Below, piece after piece: positions 43,766 through 56,869 of a stretch of 64,000 nt of DNA. The notes beneath the pieces were generated by a model. The model was not told the origin of the DNA. It did no database searches and saw only the letters and a list, made by a program, of their open reading frames with translations. How positions within the stretch are numbered: the stretch's first letter is position 1; each line of letters starts with the position of its first letter. The DNA is from Punica granatum. Lineage: Eukaryota > Streptophyta > Magnoliopsida > Myrtales > Lythraceae. The position numbers and the translations under genes are program-made. Where the stretch lies: positions 23,850,199-23,914,198 of the forward strand of contig NC_045127.1 of NCBI RefSeq assembly GCF_007655135.1. Direction: 5' to 3'.

Positions 43766-44379
43766 TAAAGAAGGCACCCATCCACAGTAAGTGGAAGAGA
43801 TGCAGAGAACCCGATGTGGACGTCTTCCATTATCATCGGTACATAAAAGAGCTGTTACTTGTGCATCCAGTTTGAGCTGCAGCCACGGGTGATCACATAG
43901 GTAGATTGTTTCACATGGGTCTACCGAGTCGTGTCGCGTTCTTATGTGCTGTTTCTTGGGCTTTCTGTGGGCATTCAGGTGGGACCTCTTTGTAAGCTCT
44001 TTTTGGTCCTCTGGGACTAGAGTTTTCAGTCCCTAAATAACTCAGGTCTGGAGAGGTTTTTTGGTGACTTATGCAGAAGGAGAGGTGGCCGGTTTTTATG
44101 GCTCTCCCCGTTCTCTTATTTCCCCCGGCCTTGTCTTTTCGTTGGGGTACGGGGTCATCTGCTTAATCTGCTAGACATAATTGGTCATTTTGGCTCTAAA
44201 TAGTAAATTTTATTATGTATAATCCTGGTGATGCTCTATTCAAGTGAATTGGCTTTATGACTCTGGCGGGAAATTGGAGAGGATTCGATATGTACCTACA
44301 CAAATATTTGATATGTACAGGAAAGAGATTTGCTCATTTTCGACTGATTTCAGAGAGGATTCTCAGAGATTTGTCTGCT

Positions 44380-44545
44380 CCGTTTGGTATCGCAATTAAA
44401 ATAACAAAAATTTTAACTTTAACTCAACACACTATAAAATAAAAAAATATATTTTTTAAGTCAAAAATTTTAATTTTAACTCAACATATTACATAATCAT
44501 TTTTCCTTTTCTACAATCAAAATCAAAATTACTTTAATTCTGAAA
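44380..44545. mobile_element. Short MITE downstream of FLZ
   Basis: An imperfect terminal inverted repeat: left gtttggtatcgcaattaaaat, right the inverse of actttaattctgaaaccaaac. Two internal 'attttaactttaactcaaca'-like stretches are seen. AT-rich and noncoding. No clear target duplication. Confidence 0.45.
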
Positions 44546-44563
44546 CCAAACACATCAGATATT

Positions 44564-44635
44564 TTCCTGGAAAAGATTTTGCACATTTTCTCACAAATTT
44601 TCCTGGAAAAGATTTTGCACATTTTCTCACAATTT
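44564..44635. repeat. 36-bp tandem duplication
   Basis: Two adjacent near-identical copies of a unit starting ttttcctggaaaagatttt. It lies in the intergenic space between the convergent FLZ and CHYR1-like genes. Confidence 0.85.
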
Positions 44636-45319
44636 CAGAGGTTCAACTCGTTCTGTTGAGCATTTGCAAGGATCGCGCGAGTTGGAGGGTAACCTTGACA
44701 GCGCATTCATTATGAAGAGACAAACCAACACATGGGACTCCTTGCCACTTAAAACGTCCTTGACTTAGAATGCTTTGCATCTGAGAACTCGAAGGCGGTT
44801 GGCGCAGCCTCAACCAATGAGACTGTCGAGTTACTCCTGCCTTTCACATTCACAGTATTGCATTCATCGTGCGATTTGAGGTCCAATTGAAGCATTGGCA
44901 TGACTGAACAATCTCGAGTACCGTCTCAGACATCAGTGCAACCATTGGGTTGAACAAAAGTAATAATAAAGGCGGGACAGAAATAGCAAAAGAAACTAAC
45001 AGAGGAATCCGAGGAGAGACCAACTAACAAACGAGTTATTATATGTTGCTAGCAGAGGAACACCATCCCATCCTGAGAGAACCCTAAGGACTACTCCCGC
45101 CACAGATAACATTCCACACAATTTCAACCCCTCACCAAATCCCGAGGAACAGATTTCGAGGACAAGCACCATATGATCAAAGCATCTAGCTCACCCGCTC
45201 CCCTCAGGTTCCTTGAGTCCATCCATCAATCTGCAGCTCCATATTCATCCGTCAATCTGCAACTCTGTATTTCCTCCTCGCTTTAGTCGTTGCTCGTATT
45301 AGGGGTTCACTAGACCATC

Positions 45320-48294
45320 TCAAGTTTGGCGGGTGTTGTAGGACTTGCAGTGTGCACATTTTTGAGCCACAACATGGAACTTGACTTCACACACACTCCC
45401 ACAATCGTTGCATAAAATCCGTACCTGTTGGGATGACACACACAAATATGCATGTATTAGTATATTTTGTACCCCAATTTTTATCTCACGCCATCAGACA
45501 TTCCTTGACTCAATTCACACTAGCCAATTCAAATACCACCTCAAGCGCTTGATTCGCCCTCCGCACTATGATTGAAGACGCAAAAAAACTCAAAAACAGA
45601 GAGTTTCGAAAACTTGCAGTTAATTGTGCGATAAGCTACTGATATTGAAAAAGACAGATACATAGAGATGGCCTTTACCATCTTATTTTGATACGAGTCA
45701 GGCATCGGAGTGGCAGCAATCTCCTCATCGAATTTCTCCCAGACCTTGGACATATCGCAGACCGACTTTGAGCAGAGAGGGCAAGCATACCTGTCACCAA
45801 TTCAGGTTGCCGTAAGTACGGATGGAGCCAACAGAGGAAATAGATAAAAGAGGCGGCGGCTCAAGAGACTCACTGATAATGCTCTTGCATCTCCTTCAGG
45901 CAGTTCATGTGGATGGTGTGCCCACAAGGCATAACAGCGACATTATTTGTCGACTCAAAGAGGAACTGCATGTACCCATTCCATTAAGCTCGATGCAATT
46001 ATTGTAATGCAATACAGAACAGTGGGGCAAAGAAGAAAAAAGAGGCTGACCATTCGGTAAATATTTTAAGTCAATATTCAATCACAAGTCTAATCCTATA
46101 ACCTAGATCGTTACTATTCTATTCTCTAAAATCACGCCTACACCGTCTATCCCTGAATCCCTAAATTGGCTGTCCAGCACATTATGATATACGAAAAACA
46201 GAAATAGTAGCTTAGTCCCTCTCTGAACTAGAAGATGCACAAATTAGATCCGAGTATTACCTCAAAGCAAACGGGGCAATCGTGATGCATTGCTCCTTCT
46301 ACGCATAGGTGGCTCTTCTTTAGCAAGATTGAATAGCAACATCCTGCATGGAAGGCCAACCAACAGGTGCAAATATGTCAAGTTTCCAGCCAGCACAAAT
46401 GCAGAGTATTTTCGGTCAGAGTGACAGAAATGCTAAAGCTTACCGCACTTGTAACAGTGAAAGAAATTCTCCCGCCCACCAATTCTGCAAGACATTTAAA
46501 ACCCAGTTAAGAACAGCACTTAAGAATATTTTCGTATTCAAGAATAAATACCTGCTATAGTATAGTAGTTTAATTATACTTAGTTGAATGGGAAGGCCGC
46601 ATATAAACTACTTTGTTATTCTGACAATTGCAAATGTTCACACATTTGCTGCAATGTCTCAGTACCGACTCGATTTACAAGTAAGCCATAGATAACATTA
46701 CCTGCATATGCCACAACCACTACAGTGATATTGCTGCTTGGAAATCTGCAAAAAGCAAACAATCAGATGTGTGACCCAACTTCATTGGAGAAAACAACAA
46801 AAAAGACTTATGCTACCTAGATGCATATCTCGTGTCAAGGTAGCTGAGGTGGAGGTACTGCAGCCCTTTACGTTTTACATATTTTCTTTGGTTAGGGGCC
46901 GTGTTTTAAGAAAAGGAGCAAAGGTATGAACTCCAGAGGAACAATTGAATTTACAAAAAATATGTAAGAAATTTGATCTTTTGCCTGTTTGAAAGCAAAT
47001 TCAGCAAATCATTTGTGAGTTGAGAGGAAAACAAAACTACAGGAAGGTTCAAGACTTACATCATCATCAAAAAGCTTGCAAGTCTCACAGAAGTACTTCC
47101 CCATGCATACTCCACAGTTAATGCATACCTGCCGGACCTGAATACTATAACAGTTAACATCAGTAAACAACAGCAAATCAACTAAACAATTCGGGTGAGA
47201 CAACAGATTAGATATGGGAAAGCATATTTATGATTAAAAAGGAAATAGGGTTCACCCATTTGATTGTCAACTTGAAATGAAGAGAAGGGAACTGATGATT
47301 GAAAAGGAAAGAGAATTTACTCACCTCTTGCTCGGTGCCACAAAGTGAACAAATCACCTGAAAATTTTATGCAGGTAAAGATGTTACTTCACACAAAGGA
47401 GCAATCATCTAAGAAGTCATCAAAGAAAAATGCATGCACCAAAAAGCTGAAATTCTCATGATACACCCACCTGACTCACTTGATGACGGGGCATGTCATG
47501 CCTTAGCTTTCTATCCACTTTAATGTTGTTCTGGAAACAAAAATCATCAAATTAGCTGCCGCCATAAAGGCATACAAGCAGGACGGCACTAAAATTGTTC
47601 AGAATACATACATAAATACACAGACATCTAGGTAAGCGTACATGCATATGCTTCTATGCATTAACATTTGCGGTAAAAACAGATCCATTGAAATTCAAGT
47701 GTAGCTGGCAACACAATCCTTGCAAAACTTCTGCAAGTACACACTTTGAAATCAATCCATTAATGTCCCAAGAATCTATAACAGTTGAAAAGCTGTTAAA
47801 CTTCTGATCCCGCACCCCAGACTTCACTCGCTATATGCACAATTCCATAATTATGAGGGGATAGGCATCACAGACCAAACAAACCCTACCAAGATTTAAA
47901 AAGAAGGGGTCTCACCTTTGCCTGATTATGGCAGTGTCGGCAGTCAAAAATTTCATTGCAGCATGGAGCTCTAATGCGGCATCTTCGACAATAATGTGAA
48001 CATCTACAAATGAAATATGGTACTTAGTTAAAAAAAAAAAAGAACAGGAGAAAAATATTCCTCATATAGCAATTCGATAGGAACAAGGCCATACCCATAT
48101 TGCATGTATCCTCTTTCAAGGAGCTTACTAGTTTCATCACTGTTACTCTCCTCTTGAATCTGGATGCGTTCTCTCTCCACCTGCTCAGGGTGCTGGCACT
48201 GACTGTCCATTTGATTGTCCTCAGGCATATTATCCTGAAAGTCTCTCGGCTCAAAGTGTTGCACTCCTGTTCTCTCGACAGCCACTTCACCCAT
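45320..48294 (-). CDS. CHY/CTCHY/RING zinc-finger E3 ubiquitin ligase (CHYR1/RZPF34-like)
   Basis: Eleven coding exons on minus: 48294-48095, 48003-47916, 47530-47471, 47357-47325, 47137-47060, 46745-46702, 46484-46444, 46343-46261, 45965-45874, 45790-45679, 45424-45320. All have GT-AG ends and the phases fit, giving 311 aa. Domains: CHY finger (about 67-145; [26 protein letters not shown]), CTCHY finger (about 145-205; [24 protein letters not shown]), RING (about 203-250; [21 protein letters not shown]), zinc ribbon (278-311; CNDCG, CAHC). Known relatives (CHYR1/RZPF34, MIEL1) are ubiquitin ligases in ABA, drought, stomatal and defence responses. The gene appears intact. Confidence 0.93.
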
Positions 48295-50790
48295 TCTGGG
48301 TTTCTCCAGATGGTACTGCAAGGTTCACAATGGGACTAGAAAACACCTGCATGCATAAATCTACTTAGCAAAAACACTAGGCATCTTTAGACTGCCAACA
48401 AAGCCGGAGCCACCGCAAGAGTCTTGCAAACTGCTGCAGGCCAATCGTAATAAGCAACGCTATAATCCAACTAACGGTTGAATGGCTCCATCAGCTACTC
48501 TCCAACAGAAGCTTTCATCAAAACAAGCAGATCTTAGAACATCCAAACAACAACGAAATGTGTAGCTCGGCAGCCTCCAGAGGTGTATATAAGCAATAGC
48601 TTGGCATTGGGCATGATCACTTGATTCCTTGGAGATTTCTGGAACCAATTAAATATTACACGACCACTGACCTCTCTAGTAGAAGCAACAGAAACACAGG
48701 ATCAAATGCCCTCTAAAGTAAGATAAGGGCGGTCGGAAAAGAAAATGCTTATATAACTGCATCAGTTTATCCACAAATGATATCTCTACTTCACTTCAAA
48801 GATCCAGAAAGTTTCTCTTTTAATAACCCAAAAATTAAATTGCATCGACTTGAAGGGGGTTCTTCAAATTGGTATCTCTCATCAGGGGCTTGGTCGGTTT
48901 TCTACCTAGTGGTAGGTTGAATAAGTCAAAGGAACAACATTAATAGCTGAACTTGAATGAGGTCCTCCTGCCAAACTTCTTCTCATAATATTGAAAGGCC
49001 GCTAGAACTAAAGATCCAGGACAGACAGCATCCCGTGGTCTTCCACTAAGCCTCTTTCTGCTTTCAACTTGAGAGCCCTTTTGACGGTTCACCTTTGACA
49101 AGCATGAACTATCTCACTAGCATGTGTTGATACTGCAGTGCACCCGGTAAGAAAGAGCTTTCGTTTTTTCCAGCTGACCAACCTTGGATAACAAGAAAGG
49201 CCAAACCCACGGCTACATCTCCATCATGAGCGCCACTCATACGAAGCTCTTAGATATACGCAGCCTTTCAACATGCAAATGTAATAGATTCCACAAACCC
49301 CAATGCCATTGCCACCACCAATAGCAACGGCTCACCTGCTGATAGCATCAAGGAAAATAGTTGAACTTTCCACCCCAACTAGGCAGGATGGTGCCTAACT
49401 CTTTCTGGGTACTTAGTTCCTTGATTTAGCTGCATATCAGCTGCTTCCCATTCTAACATCTTCAAAGCATGTCATAATGGACAGATGCAGGTTGACAACC
49501 AGCCTCAACAACTAATCGAGACACAGACGGCTAGCTCATTGAAGATTCTGCCAAAATTCTTCCTTCCAATCCAACTTTCTTTGTTTCACCCTAAGGTGGA
49601 CTCTCAGAACCATACCTCTGACCCCCCCACTCCACTTACAAATATAGATACTGAAGGTTAGTCATTCATTATTGAAGCAATAAAACCTATCTCCTGAAAG
49701 GATTAAAACTCAAAATATATTATTTCGTAAAAATTAACTACGTTTAGCTTCCACTATCCAACAATGAATAGAATAGCTCAAGTTCCTATGAGTTTCCCTA
49801 CCTCTAAGCTTACAAAGGAGGTGATCCCATTGATGCTATCGTCTACAAGAATTGAAACTCATATATCGTAAAAATTAGCTCCTGTTCCCCAACAACACCT
49901 CTAATTCCTCAGTTTTTTTCCCCTGCAACTTTGAGTTAACAAATTACATATTTTAACTCTCCCAATCTAGTTTATCTCGATCACGCCCAATGCTTGCGCA
50001 GGATACTAATCATAACACCAAAATGTGAAGTCTAAGTCGTCACATACATATAACAGTTATCTTGTATCTTATCAACAATTGTGAGCTAAAACAAGAAAAT
50101 GCAGAACAAGCCACAGACCTGAACTAATTAGAAAAGATAGAGAATTTATAACCCGTCATAGAATTACGAAAGCACGATGTAATAGTGAAACACGGAGAGA
50201 ATTAAGAAGGAAACAAATTCGATGCGATAGCTGATTGATGTCAAACAACATTTCACGTTCACCAATCTCACTGAAACCATTTTAGACTCGCATATTAGCT
50301 AAAAAAACAAAAACATAATATGACTGTCAGATTGACGGCCGATCTCCACAAACTTCTCGCAGCGGCTTCTGCATGTTCCCCCTCCACGGAGGAGGCAGAG
50401 TCCTAACAAACAACGAAGCGAGACGAGAAGCTCCACCAACGCGGAACGCTTGACCTACCTAGAAGAGATGTGGAGACAAGACAGAAACACACGCAAAGAC
50501 AAGGCAAAACTCGACGACGGAGAGGGATGGATGATGAATCTGAATGTAATAAATCTGCTATAACTGTGCAAAACTATAGAACAACGAACTTTCAGTCGGT
50601 CGGGAGCGGGTGATCGCCGGTCCTGGAGGGGTCGCCGGAGCTCCGATTCAGGTCCGGATAGTCAGGCTTCGAGATCGGCGGGAAGCAGACGACGGAGAGA
50701 ACTTAATTTGGTAAGAGCCAGTAAACAGTTTGCGCGTGGGCAGAAGGATGACTGAGAGAGTTCAAACCGGAGGACTACTTATATGGTTTT
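48295..50790 (-). other. 5' UTR, long leader intron(s) and promoter of the CHYR1-like gene
   Basis: The coding exon continues 5' to an acceptor at 48316 (ccttgcag|TACC). Upstream lie about 2.1 kb without coding sense, likely UTR intron, then a GC-richer stretch (about 50450-50745) that looks like the first, untranslated exon. A TATATAAG box on minus at about 50779-50784 would place the transcript start near 50750. Exact UTR splice sites are not resolved. Confidence 0.45.
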
Positions 50791-51389
50791 GGGTGGGGGG
50801 TGAGGGAGGTCGGTTCGTGTGGTAGGGGAGATTCGAGAGGGTTCTGATTTGGCTTCGTTATAAATGAATGGGGTTAAGGATTCGGATTTCGATTAGGATT
50901 AGGATTAGGATGTTTGGGGGGTGGGAGGAGGGGGGTGACAAGTTGTCCGTGACACGATGACGTGGTCCTCTTTATGGCGGCACCATAATATCTCGGAAAT
51001 TTCTGGAGAAGGGGGTGATTTAGAGGCATCTTTTTAACGGGAGATTAGGGGATTTGAATACAATTCTCATAAGTAATGCTCTTTGCGTTCATGGATGGAC
51101 CGAGCTGGTTGAGAAACACAGTCTTCCTCCCTAAAGTTTCGATGGTGTAAGAAAATCGATATATTTCTTTCCTGAATTCTAATGAAAATTTCTTAAATTT
51201 TATCACCTAACTCCTAAAAGGAAAAAAAAAGAAGACAGATCTTTATATTTGTCCCTTCAAAAATCTCCTTTTCCATCAGTCTTATGTTCTGTCACCGTTG
51301 TTTGATTAGTTGCTTGTTGATAACGTTAAATGTACAATGCGCAATGAACGAATACCTCAAAGAAAGAAAGGGGAAAAAAAAAAAACTAA

Positions 51390-52250
51390 TCCTTGACTAG
51401 ATTTAATAAGGATTTGTTTGATAATCAAAATTAAGTGTTGAAATTAATTTTTCTGCACTTAATTTAATTCAATTTGTGTAGTAAATGAAATTGAAGTTGA
51501 CTTAATCGATTAGGTTAAGTCTAAAATTGCACTAAAAAATTAAGTAAAAAATTTATACTTAATTTTCTACTGAACGCTCTCCGTTGGGGAATTTTTATTG
51601 TATTTGCATAATTGCCCTTGAACTTTTGAGAAATTTTCAAATCTATTTGTATCTTATGGAAGAAATTAGGGGAGATAGAGAGAGTGTGTGTGTGTGAGAG
51701 AGAGAGGGATTCAATCTAGTGGCAGAGGACAGTGAGGGCTTAATCTCGACCACCACATCCACCATCAAAGTTGCTGCGTACCCCTGGGATCGTAAGGGTG
51801 GCCAATGACCTCGATGGTGGCGTTGGTCGCCGAAATTGGGGCCACCACCACCCCCGATCTCCCTATCTCTCTGTTTTCGGTCGAACAAAGAGATGGGGAG
51901 ATCGAGGCGGTGGTGGACTCAACCCCGGCCACCACCGCCATGAAAGAAGTTATTGGCAGCCTCAGTGGGGGCCATTGCTCCCTTCCCCTTCTCCTCCTAC
52001 AGATCTTGACTCTTCTTCTTCTTCTTTTTTTTTTCTTTTTAAATTTAAGAAAAAAGAGTTAATTAGGGGCAAAAGTTGAAACAAGGAAAATATTGTGCTA
52101 TAATGTAATTAGGATGTAATAATGTAAAATTTTTTAGCACTTATTTCACCAAACAAAATCATCTTAATTGAATAAACACTTATTTCACTAAACACTTCAA
52201 AATTTAACGATTAATTTTTAGTACTTAAAATTAAATTGAAACAGGCACCT
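51390..52250. mobile_element. Possible non-autonomous DNA transposon
   Basis: The ends share inverted words (left 'ggatttgtttgataatcaaaatta' and 'aagtgttga'; right the inverse of 'cacttatttcaccaaacaaaatcat' and 'aaacacttcaaaa'). The centre is GC-rich low-complexity sequence around 51700-52020. No transposase. The TIRs are weak, so this is tentative. Confidence 0.3.
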
Positions 52251-52901
52251 ATTGACTACTCAATGAGAATATGATTCCTAAGTTATTCAGACAAAGTTTT
52301 GACCCGTAACGAAGGGTTAAAATTTCAATGCTTAACGTGCAAGCATATATATATATATGTATATAATCTAATGCTGGAGTTTTCCCTTGAATGACATGTC
52401 TTAGGGTAAGCCCAGTAGAAATAACCCCGAGTATTTGAGTTGAATGATTCATGTTCCATAGTCAAAAAATTTTATCGCATCCGTATTTTATCTACAAAAT
52501 CGCACTAAATACTTTATTATGGATTGTTAATCTAAATCTGATCTCCATTTTTCGACCAGATTCATTATTGGGTAGCGAATATAAGAAATTTTATGAAAAA
52601 TTGAACAACTATATATTTAGACAACATTTTAGGGAGGCGATTACCTTCTCAATTCGGTCCGCCCATGATTACCGTATATCAATCATCTACGGTAATAATA
52701 CTCCTTATCATGGAAATGGACCTTTCCTAATTTTTCCTTAAAGAAAAAGATATTGGGGTGATGAACCGATAAGTTCGGATCACGGGGAAGAGTTTATGTC
52801 CGATTGCAAAATCAAGGGGTGGGGGTGGCACCCGCCGTGGAATCATAATCATAATAATCATGTACGTGAAAGATATTATTGACCTGACTATGATTATTAT
52901 T

Positions 52902-53380
52902 AGGGGTAATTACATTGGTGGTCCAAAAAGTTTTACTAATGTATCAAGTTGGTCCAAAAAGTTTTTTTTGCTACTTGATGGTACAAAATGTTTCAAAAGT
53001 GTAACATGATAGTACAAACCGTTATCTCACCATTGATACCGTTAAGCGAAGCTGACGTGGCCGAAACGTGGCCGACACGTGGCTGTAATATGTTTTTAGG
53101 AGTTGGTGGAACGTTACATGATATTTCAAACTCTTTTGAAGTTGTTACTTAATGGTCCAAAATGTTTTACAGATGTAACATAATGGTACAAAATATTTCT
53201 TTAATTAACTTAAAGGTCCACCCATGTCAATGGCGAGATAACGACGTCAATGGCGAGATAACGGTTTGTACTATCATGTTACAACTTTGAAACATTTTGT
53301 ACCATCAAGTAGTAAAAAAAACTTTTTGGACCAACTTGATACATTAGTGAAATTTTTTAGACCACCAGTGTAATTATCCC

Positions 53381-53382
<2 letters not shown>
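52902..53382. mobile_element. Fold-back MITE with about 135-bp TIRs
   Basis: Left arm begins aggggtaattacattggtgg; the right end is its inverse (ccaccagtgtaattatccctt). The arms match for about 135 bp, including 'gtatcaagttggtccaaaaag' and 'caaaccgttatctc'. ATTATTATT lies on both sides (52893-52901 and 53383-53391), compatible with a 9-bp duplication but confounded by the adjacent (ATT)n. The centre carries 'cgtcaatggcgagataacg' twice in tandem. Noncoding. Confidence 0.7.

Positions 53383-53424
<42 letters not shown>
53382..53424. repeat. (TTA)n microsatellite
   Basis: About 14 uninterrupted TTA units directly after the fold-back element. Confidence 0.92.
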
Positions 53425-54476
53425 TTCTTATATTCAGATTTAGATTTCATAATACGGCGAAGAATAAGATCGAGAAGACACGTGACACAATTCTATCTCT
53501 ACTGCCGACGCGTGTCTTTGGTCGGTCGGAAAGATGGTTACTGTCATTTCTCCGACCCGAAAGTCATGGGAGGTGACGTGGATTTGAAAGAGTCCGGATA
53601 ACGTTGGTAATATTTATTTTTATTTATTTACTTTTAAAAAAATTTCTGACAAATATATTAATTTGTCTCTGGACGACATCTTCTTTGCATCAAAGTTGGC
53701 TTCGTGTTCACACATCTTATCTGCAAGTTCCATGCATTTTCCTTGAGGCCGGGGGCGTCTCAGGCATGTCTCGTCGACAAATTCATGGGTCTCTATCTTA
53801 TTATTATATAGCGTGAACATGTATTTGACTAAATTGGGATCTATTAAATCAGATATCCTATAGTATCAGTGGTTTCTCGAATTTATCTTATAATTTAAAA
53901 ATTATTTGATTTATATCTGGTTCTAAATTTATCCTAACGTTAATTTTTTCATCAATATTTAATAGTGTTGCTGATGTGGAACATAAGTGGATTCATTTTT
54001 ACCACTGTGGCCCTTTGCTCGCAATAAATTTGAGAAACAAATCATAGAATATATTTGAGAAAAAGTTAAAAATAATGAGATAAGTTTGGAGTCTACTTAC
54101 GTTTTATTAATGGACAAATTGACGGCGTTATAAATTTAGAACAAAATATAAATTATAGGTCTTTTTAGATAATTTTTAAAATAATAAATTTGAAAAAACG
54201 ATAAAATCATGAGATATATCTATATCTCACGTAAAAACTCATTAAATTATACAAAACTTATGAATTCCTCCGCACCATATCCATGTAAGGTTTCTCTATT
54301 TTTTTTTTTAGGGTTGTGTATCGTTCGGAATTGCAATACGTCCATATATTTTGTGCTTGATATGGGTCTATCTAGCTGCCGTAAGAACCTGGCTTGAACG
54401 CAGTTGGTTTAGGAGATTAGCTTCCTCAGGACATATAATGGCATGCGAGAGATCAGTCCAATGTGAGATGTTTTAA

Positions 54477-54766
54477 GAGTGCGTTTGGATTTAGAGTTGA
54501 GTTGAGTTGAGTTTTGGTTTTAATTGATTTATAATGATTGTATTGTTGAATTATGGGAAAAAATGTGAAAAAGTAATAAATAATTGAGAGAAAGTAATGA
54601 TTGTGTTGTTGAATTGTGAAAAGGTAATGAATAGTTGAGAGAATTTAATATTAAAAATTGAATTGAATGGTTAAAAAAATTTTAAAAATAAAAAAGTAAT
54701 AATTATAATGTTGAATTGAAGATAAGTGGAGTTGAGTTGAACATTTTTTAGAAAACAAACACACCC
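54477..54766. mobile_element. Tourist-like MITE, 3-bp TSD
   Basis: A 290-bp AT-rich element with TIRs gagtgcgtttg / inverse caaacacaccc, flanked by TAA (54474-54476 and 54767-54769). Subterminal gagttgagttgag repeats occur at both ends. A 3-bp TWA target duplication points to PIF/Harbinger. Confidence 0.65.
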
Positions 54767-54769
54767 TAA

Positions 54770-56860
54770 GTCACTGCCAGATCTTGCCCGCTTAATTAAG
54801 GAAGCTCACATGGTTCAGTGGAATTTCGCGCATTAGTGTCCATTTGAAAGCTAGCAATGAATATAAAGAGAGTGTAACATAATAACGTACGCTCTCTTTT
54901 GATAATTAAGGGATTTTAAATTTAATACTCGTTATAAGGTTACCTGTATCCCTTCATTAATTATTAAAATTTTTATTTCATTGTATTAAATTCATAAGTC
55001 TCCCTTTATAATAAAAAAAAAGCTATAATTAAGGCTACCAAAGTTTATCATTATATTTGTTTATATCAATATTTTGCACCTAAGGGTAATTGCGGAGTTC
55101 GAGGGACACGTAACAGGCATGATGGATTATGTGGACTTAATTGGGTTTAAATAGAAGCATCCCATGATCTAGATTCGTGAGGAAATCTGACCCAAGCTAG
55201 CGGTACTACCCGACTTGGACAGCCACGCACTAGGTTGGCAACTCGCATGGATAATAGCTACGGATTATTTCCAAGCCAGGATAGGAACAAACTTAGGTGT
55301 GTTTCTAATTGGCAAGAATGGCGGTCATGAGGCAATTTTCATATCACTAAAGATTGCATTTAATTTGGAGAAATTCTTATGCAAGTCACCCGTAATTGTC
55401 AAGAAAGTAGAGGTATGCATGTGGAATATATGGCGTAGCTCCTAAGATGGCGGAAGCCGTCCAAGTAAGGAAGACATTATATGGAGGTTTGTCTTCCGTG
55501 ATGGGAACTTCCCATGTAAGAAAGATATGCATGATAGAATATTGCAAGAGGTGGAGAATTGGCAACATGCACCATTATTTTAGGAAATGTCTTACTCACT
55601 TCTTCCTCCATTCAAGACAGCGGGTAAGAGATGGAAATTACATGAGAGAGGACGCGCACCAATTTGAGGGAATTTTCTTCTATTTGACTTTGTTGCTTTG
55701 TGTGTTCTCGTTCGTAATTAGGGAATAATTGAGACTTATTCCCCAAGAATATTAGGATACTCTATATTTAGTTTCTTGCTCTTTCATTGGAATAATTTCT
55801 CAATCTTGGTATCTTGGAAGAATGAATTTAGGTCGAACCTATATATATCGGATTGGAAGAATATTATAATTCTCCCCGCGACAACACAACAATACAATAC
55901 TTATCTACTCTATCTTTACATTCATCTATCCTTACTTTTTTGCACTTTCAATACCTGCATCGCACTTTAATATCTATCATTCCTGAAACCGCACTTCAAT
56001 ATCTATCATTTCTGCACTTTACATTTTATGCCCGCACACTTACGTATCTTTTTTCACGTATTTATCTTTTCCCACACAATTTACCAAAAAATGCAATAGC
56101 TTTTCGGAGCACCCTGCCAATCCCGCCAGCTTTATCTCTTCTACCCATCTTGAGGCTTCCGGGCAAAGAATGGATTCCACCGAGTCAAAGGTTCCGGCCT
56201 AAGGCGTTTTCTTTTCGGCTACCTTTTAGTTGAGACTCGCCAAATATAGACCTTTTCAGGGACCGTGGTCCTATTCTTCCACAATTGGTTGTAGGGTTAT
56301 GACTTCACTTTTCAGCTACCTCCATTCGAGACTCGCTTACAAGGAGGCGTCCCCCAAGTTACGACTTCTTAGCCAACACTCATCCTTTTCGGCTACTACA
56401 AGCCGAGACACATCATTCAGGGGCCTTCCCTAGGCCGTGACCTTTATTCACTTAGGTCAGTTTTCGAGCTGTCTTCTTATAAGTATTGGGCTAAACATCA
56501 CGTGCATGTTGGGAGAACTTAAACAGCTTAACCCTCGAAGCCATGACATCGTCTGCAACATCTTCATCATCTCCCAACCGACATCAATAACGAAAACCCA
56601 GTCATCGGCTAATCCTATAGACCTTAGGGGCCGTGGTGTAATGTTTTAACCCGATAGGGACGGTTAGTGGTTTTGCCTTCTCTCACATATTGGGATGGTG
56701 CCTTGGCACGCCTGGCAACCTAAACATCACGCGGTAACTGGAGAGTGGATAGGAATTTCAGGCGAAACAACTTTCTGGCACGCCCGATAGGACCCATCAT
56801 AGAGTGATTCTATGCCCAATTCTATCCATCCTACAAAGACGCGTGCATAAGCTCTTCACA
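54770..56860. other. Repeat-derived DNA, no gene recognised
   Basis: Contains short open frames without recognisable domains. Recurrent phrases around 56220-56440 ('gagactcgcc', 'gagactcgct', 'ttttcggctac') suggest decayed repeat units or retroelement noncoding sequence. I cannot assign a family. Confidence 0.4.
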
Positions 56861-56869
56861 AGGTCATTG

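Noticed and set aside
51643..52079. Frames of 80-100 codons near a GC-rich low-complexity stretch
   Set aside because: Mutually overlapping frames on both strands, homopeptide-like Leu/Phe tail from a poly-pyrimidine run, no domain.
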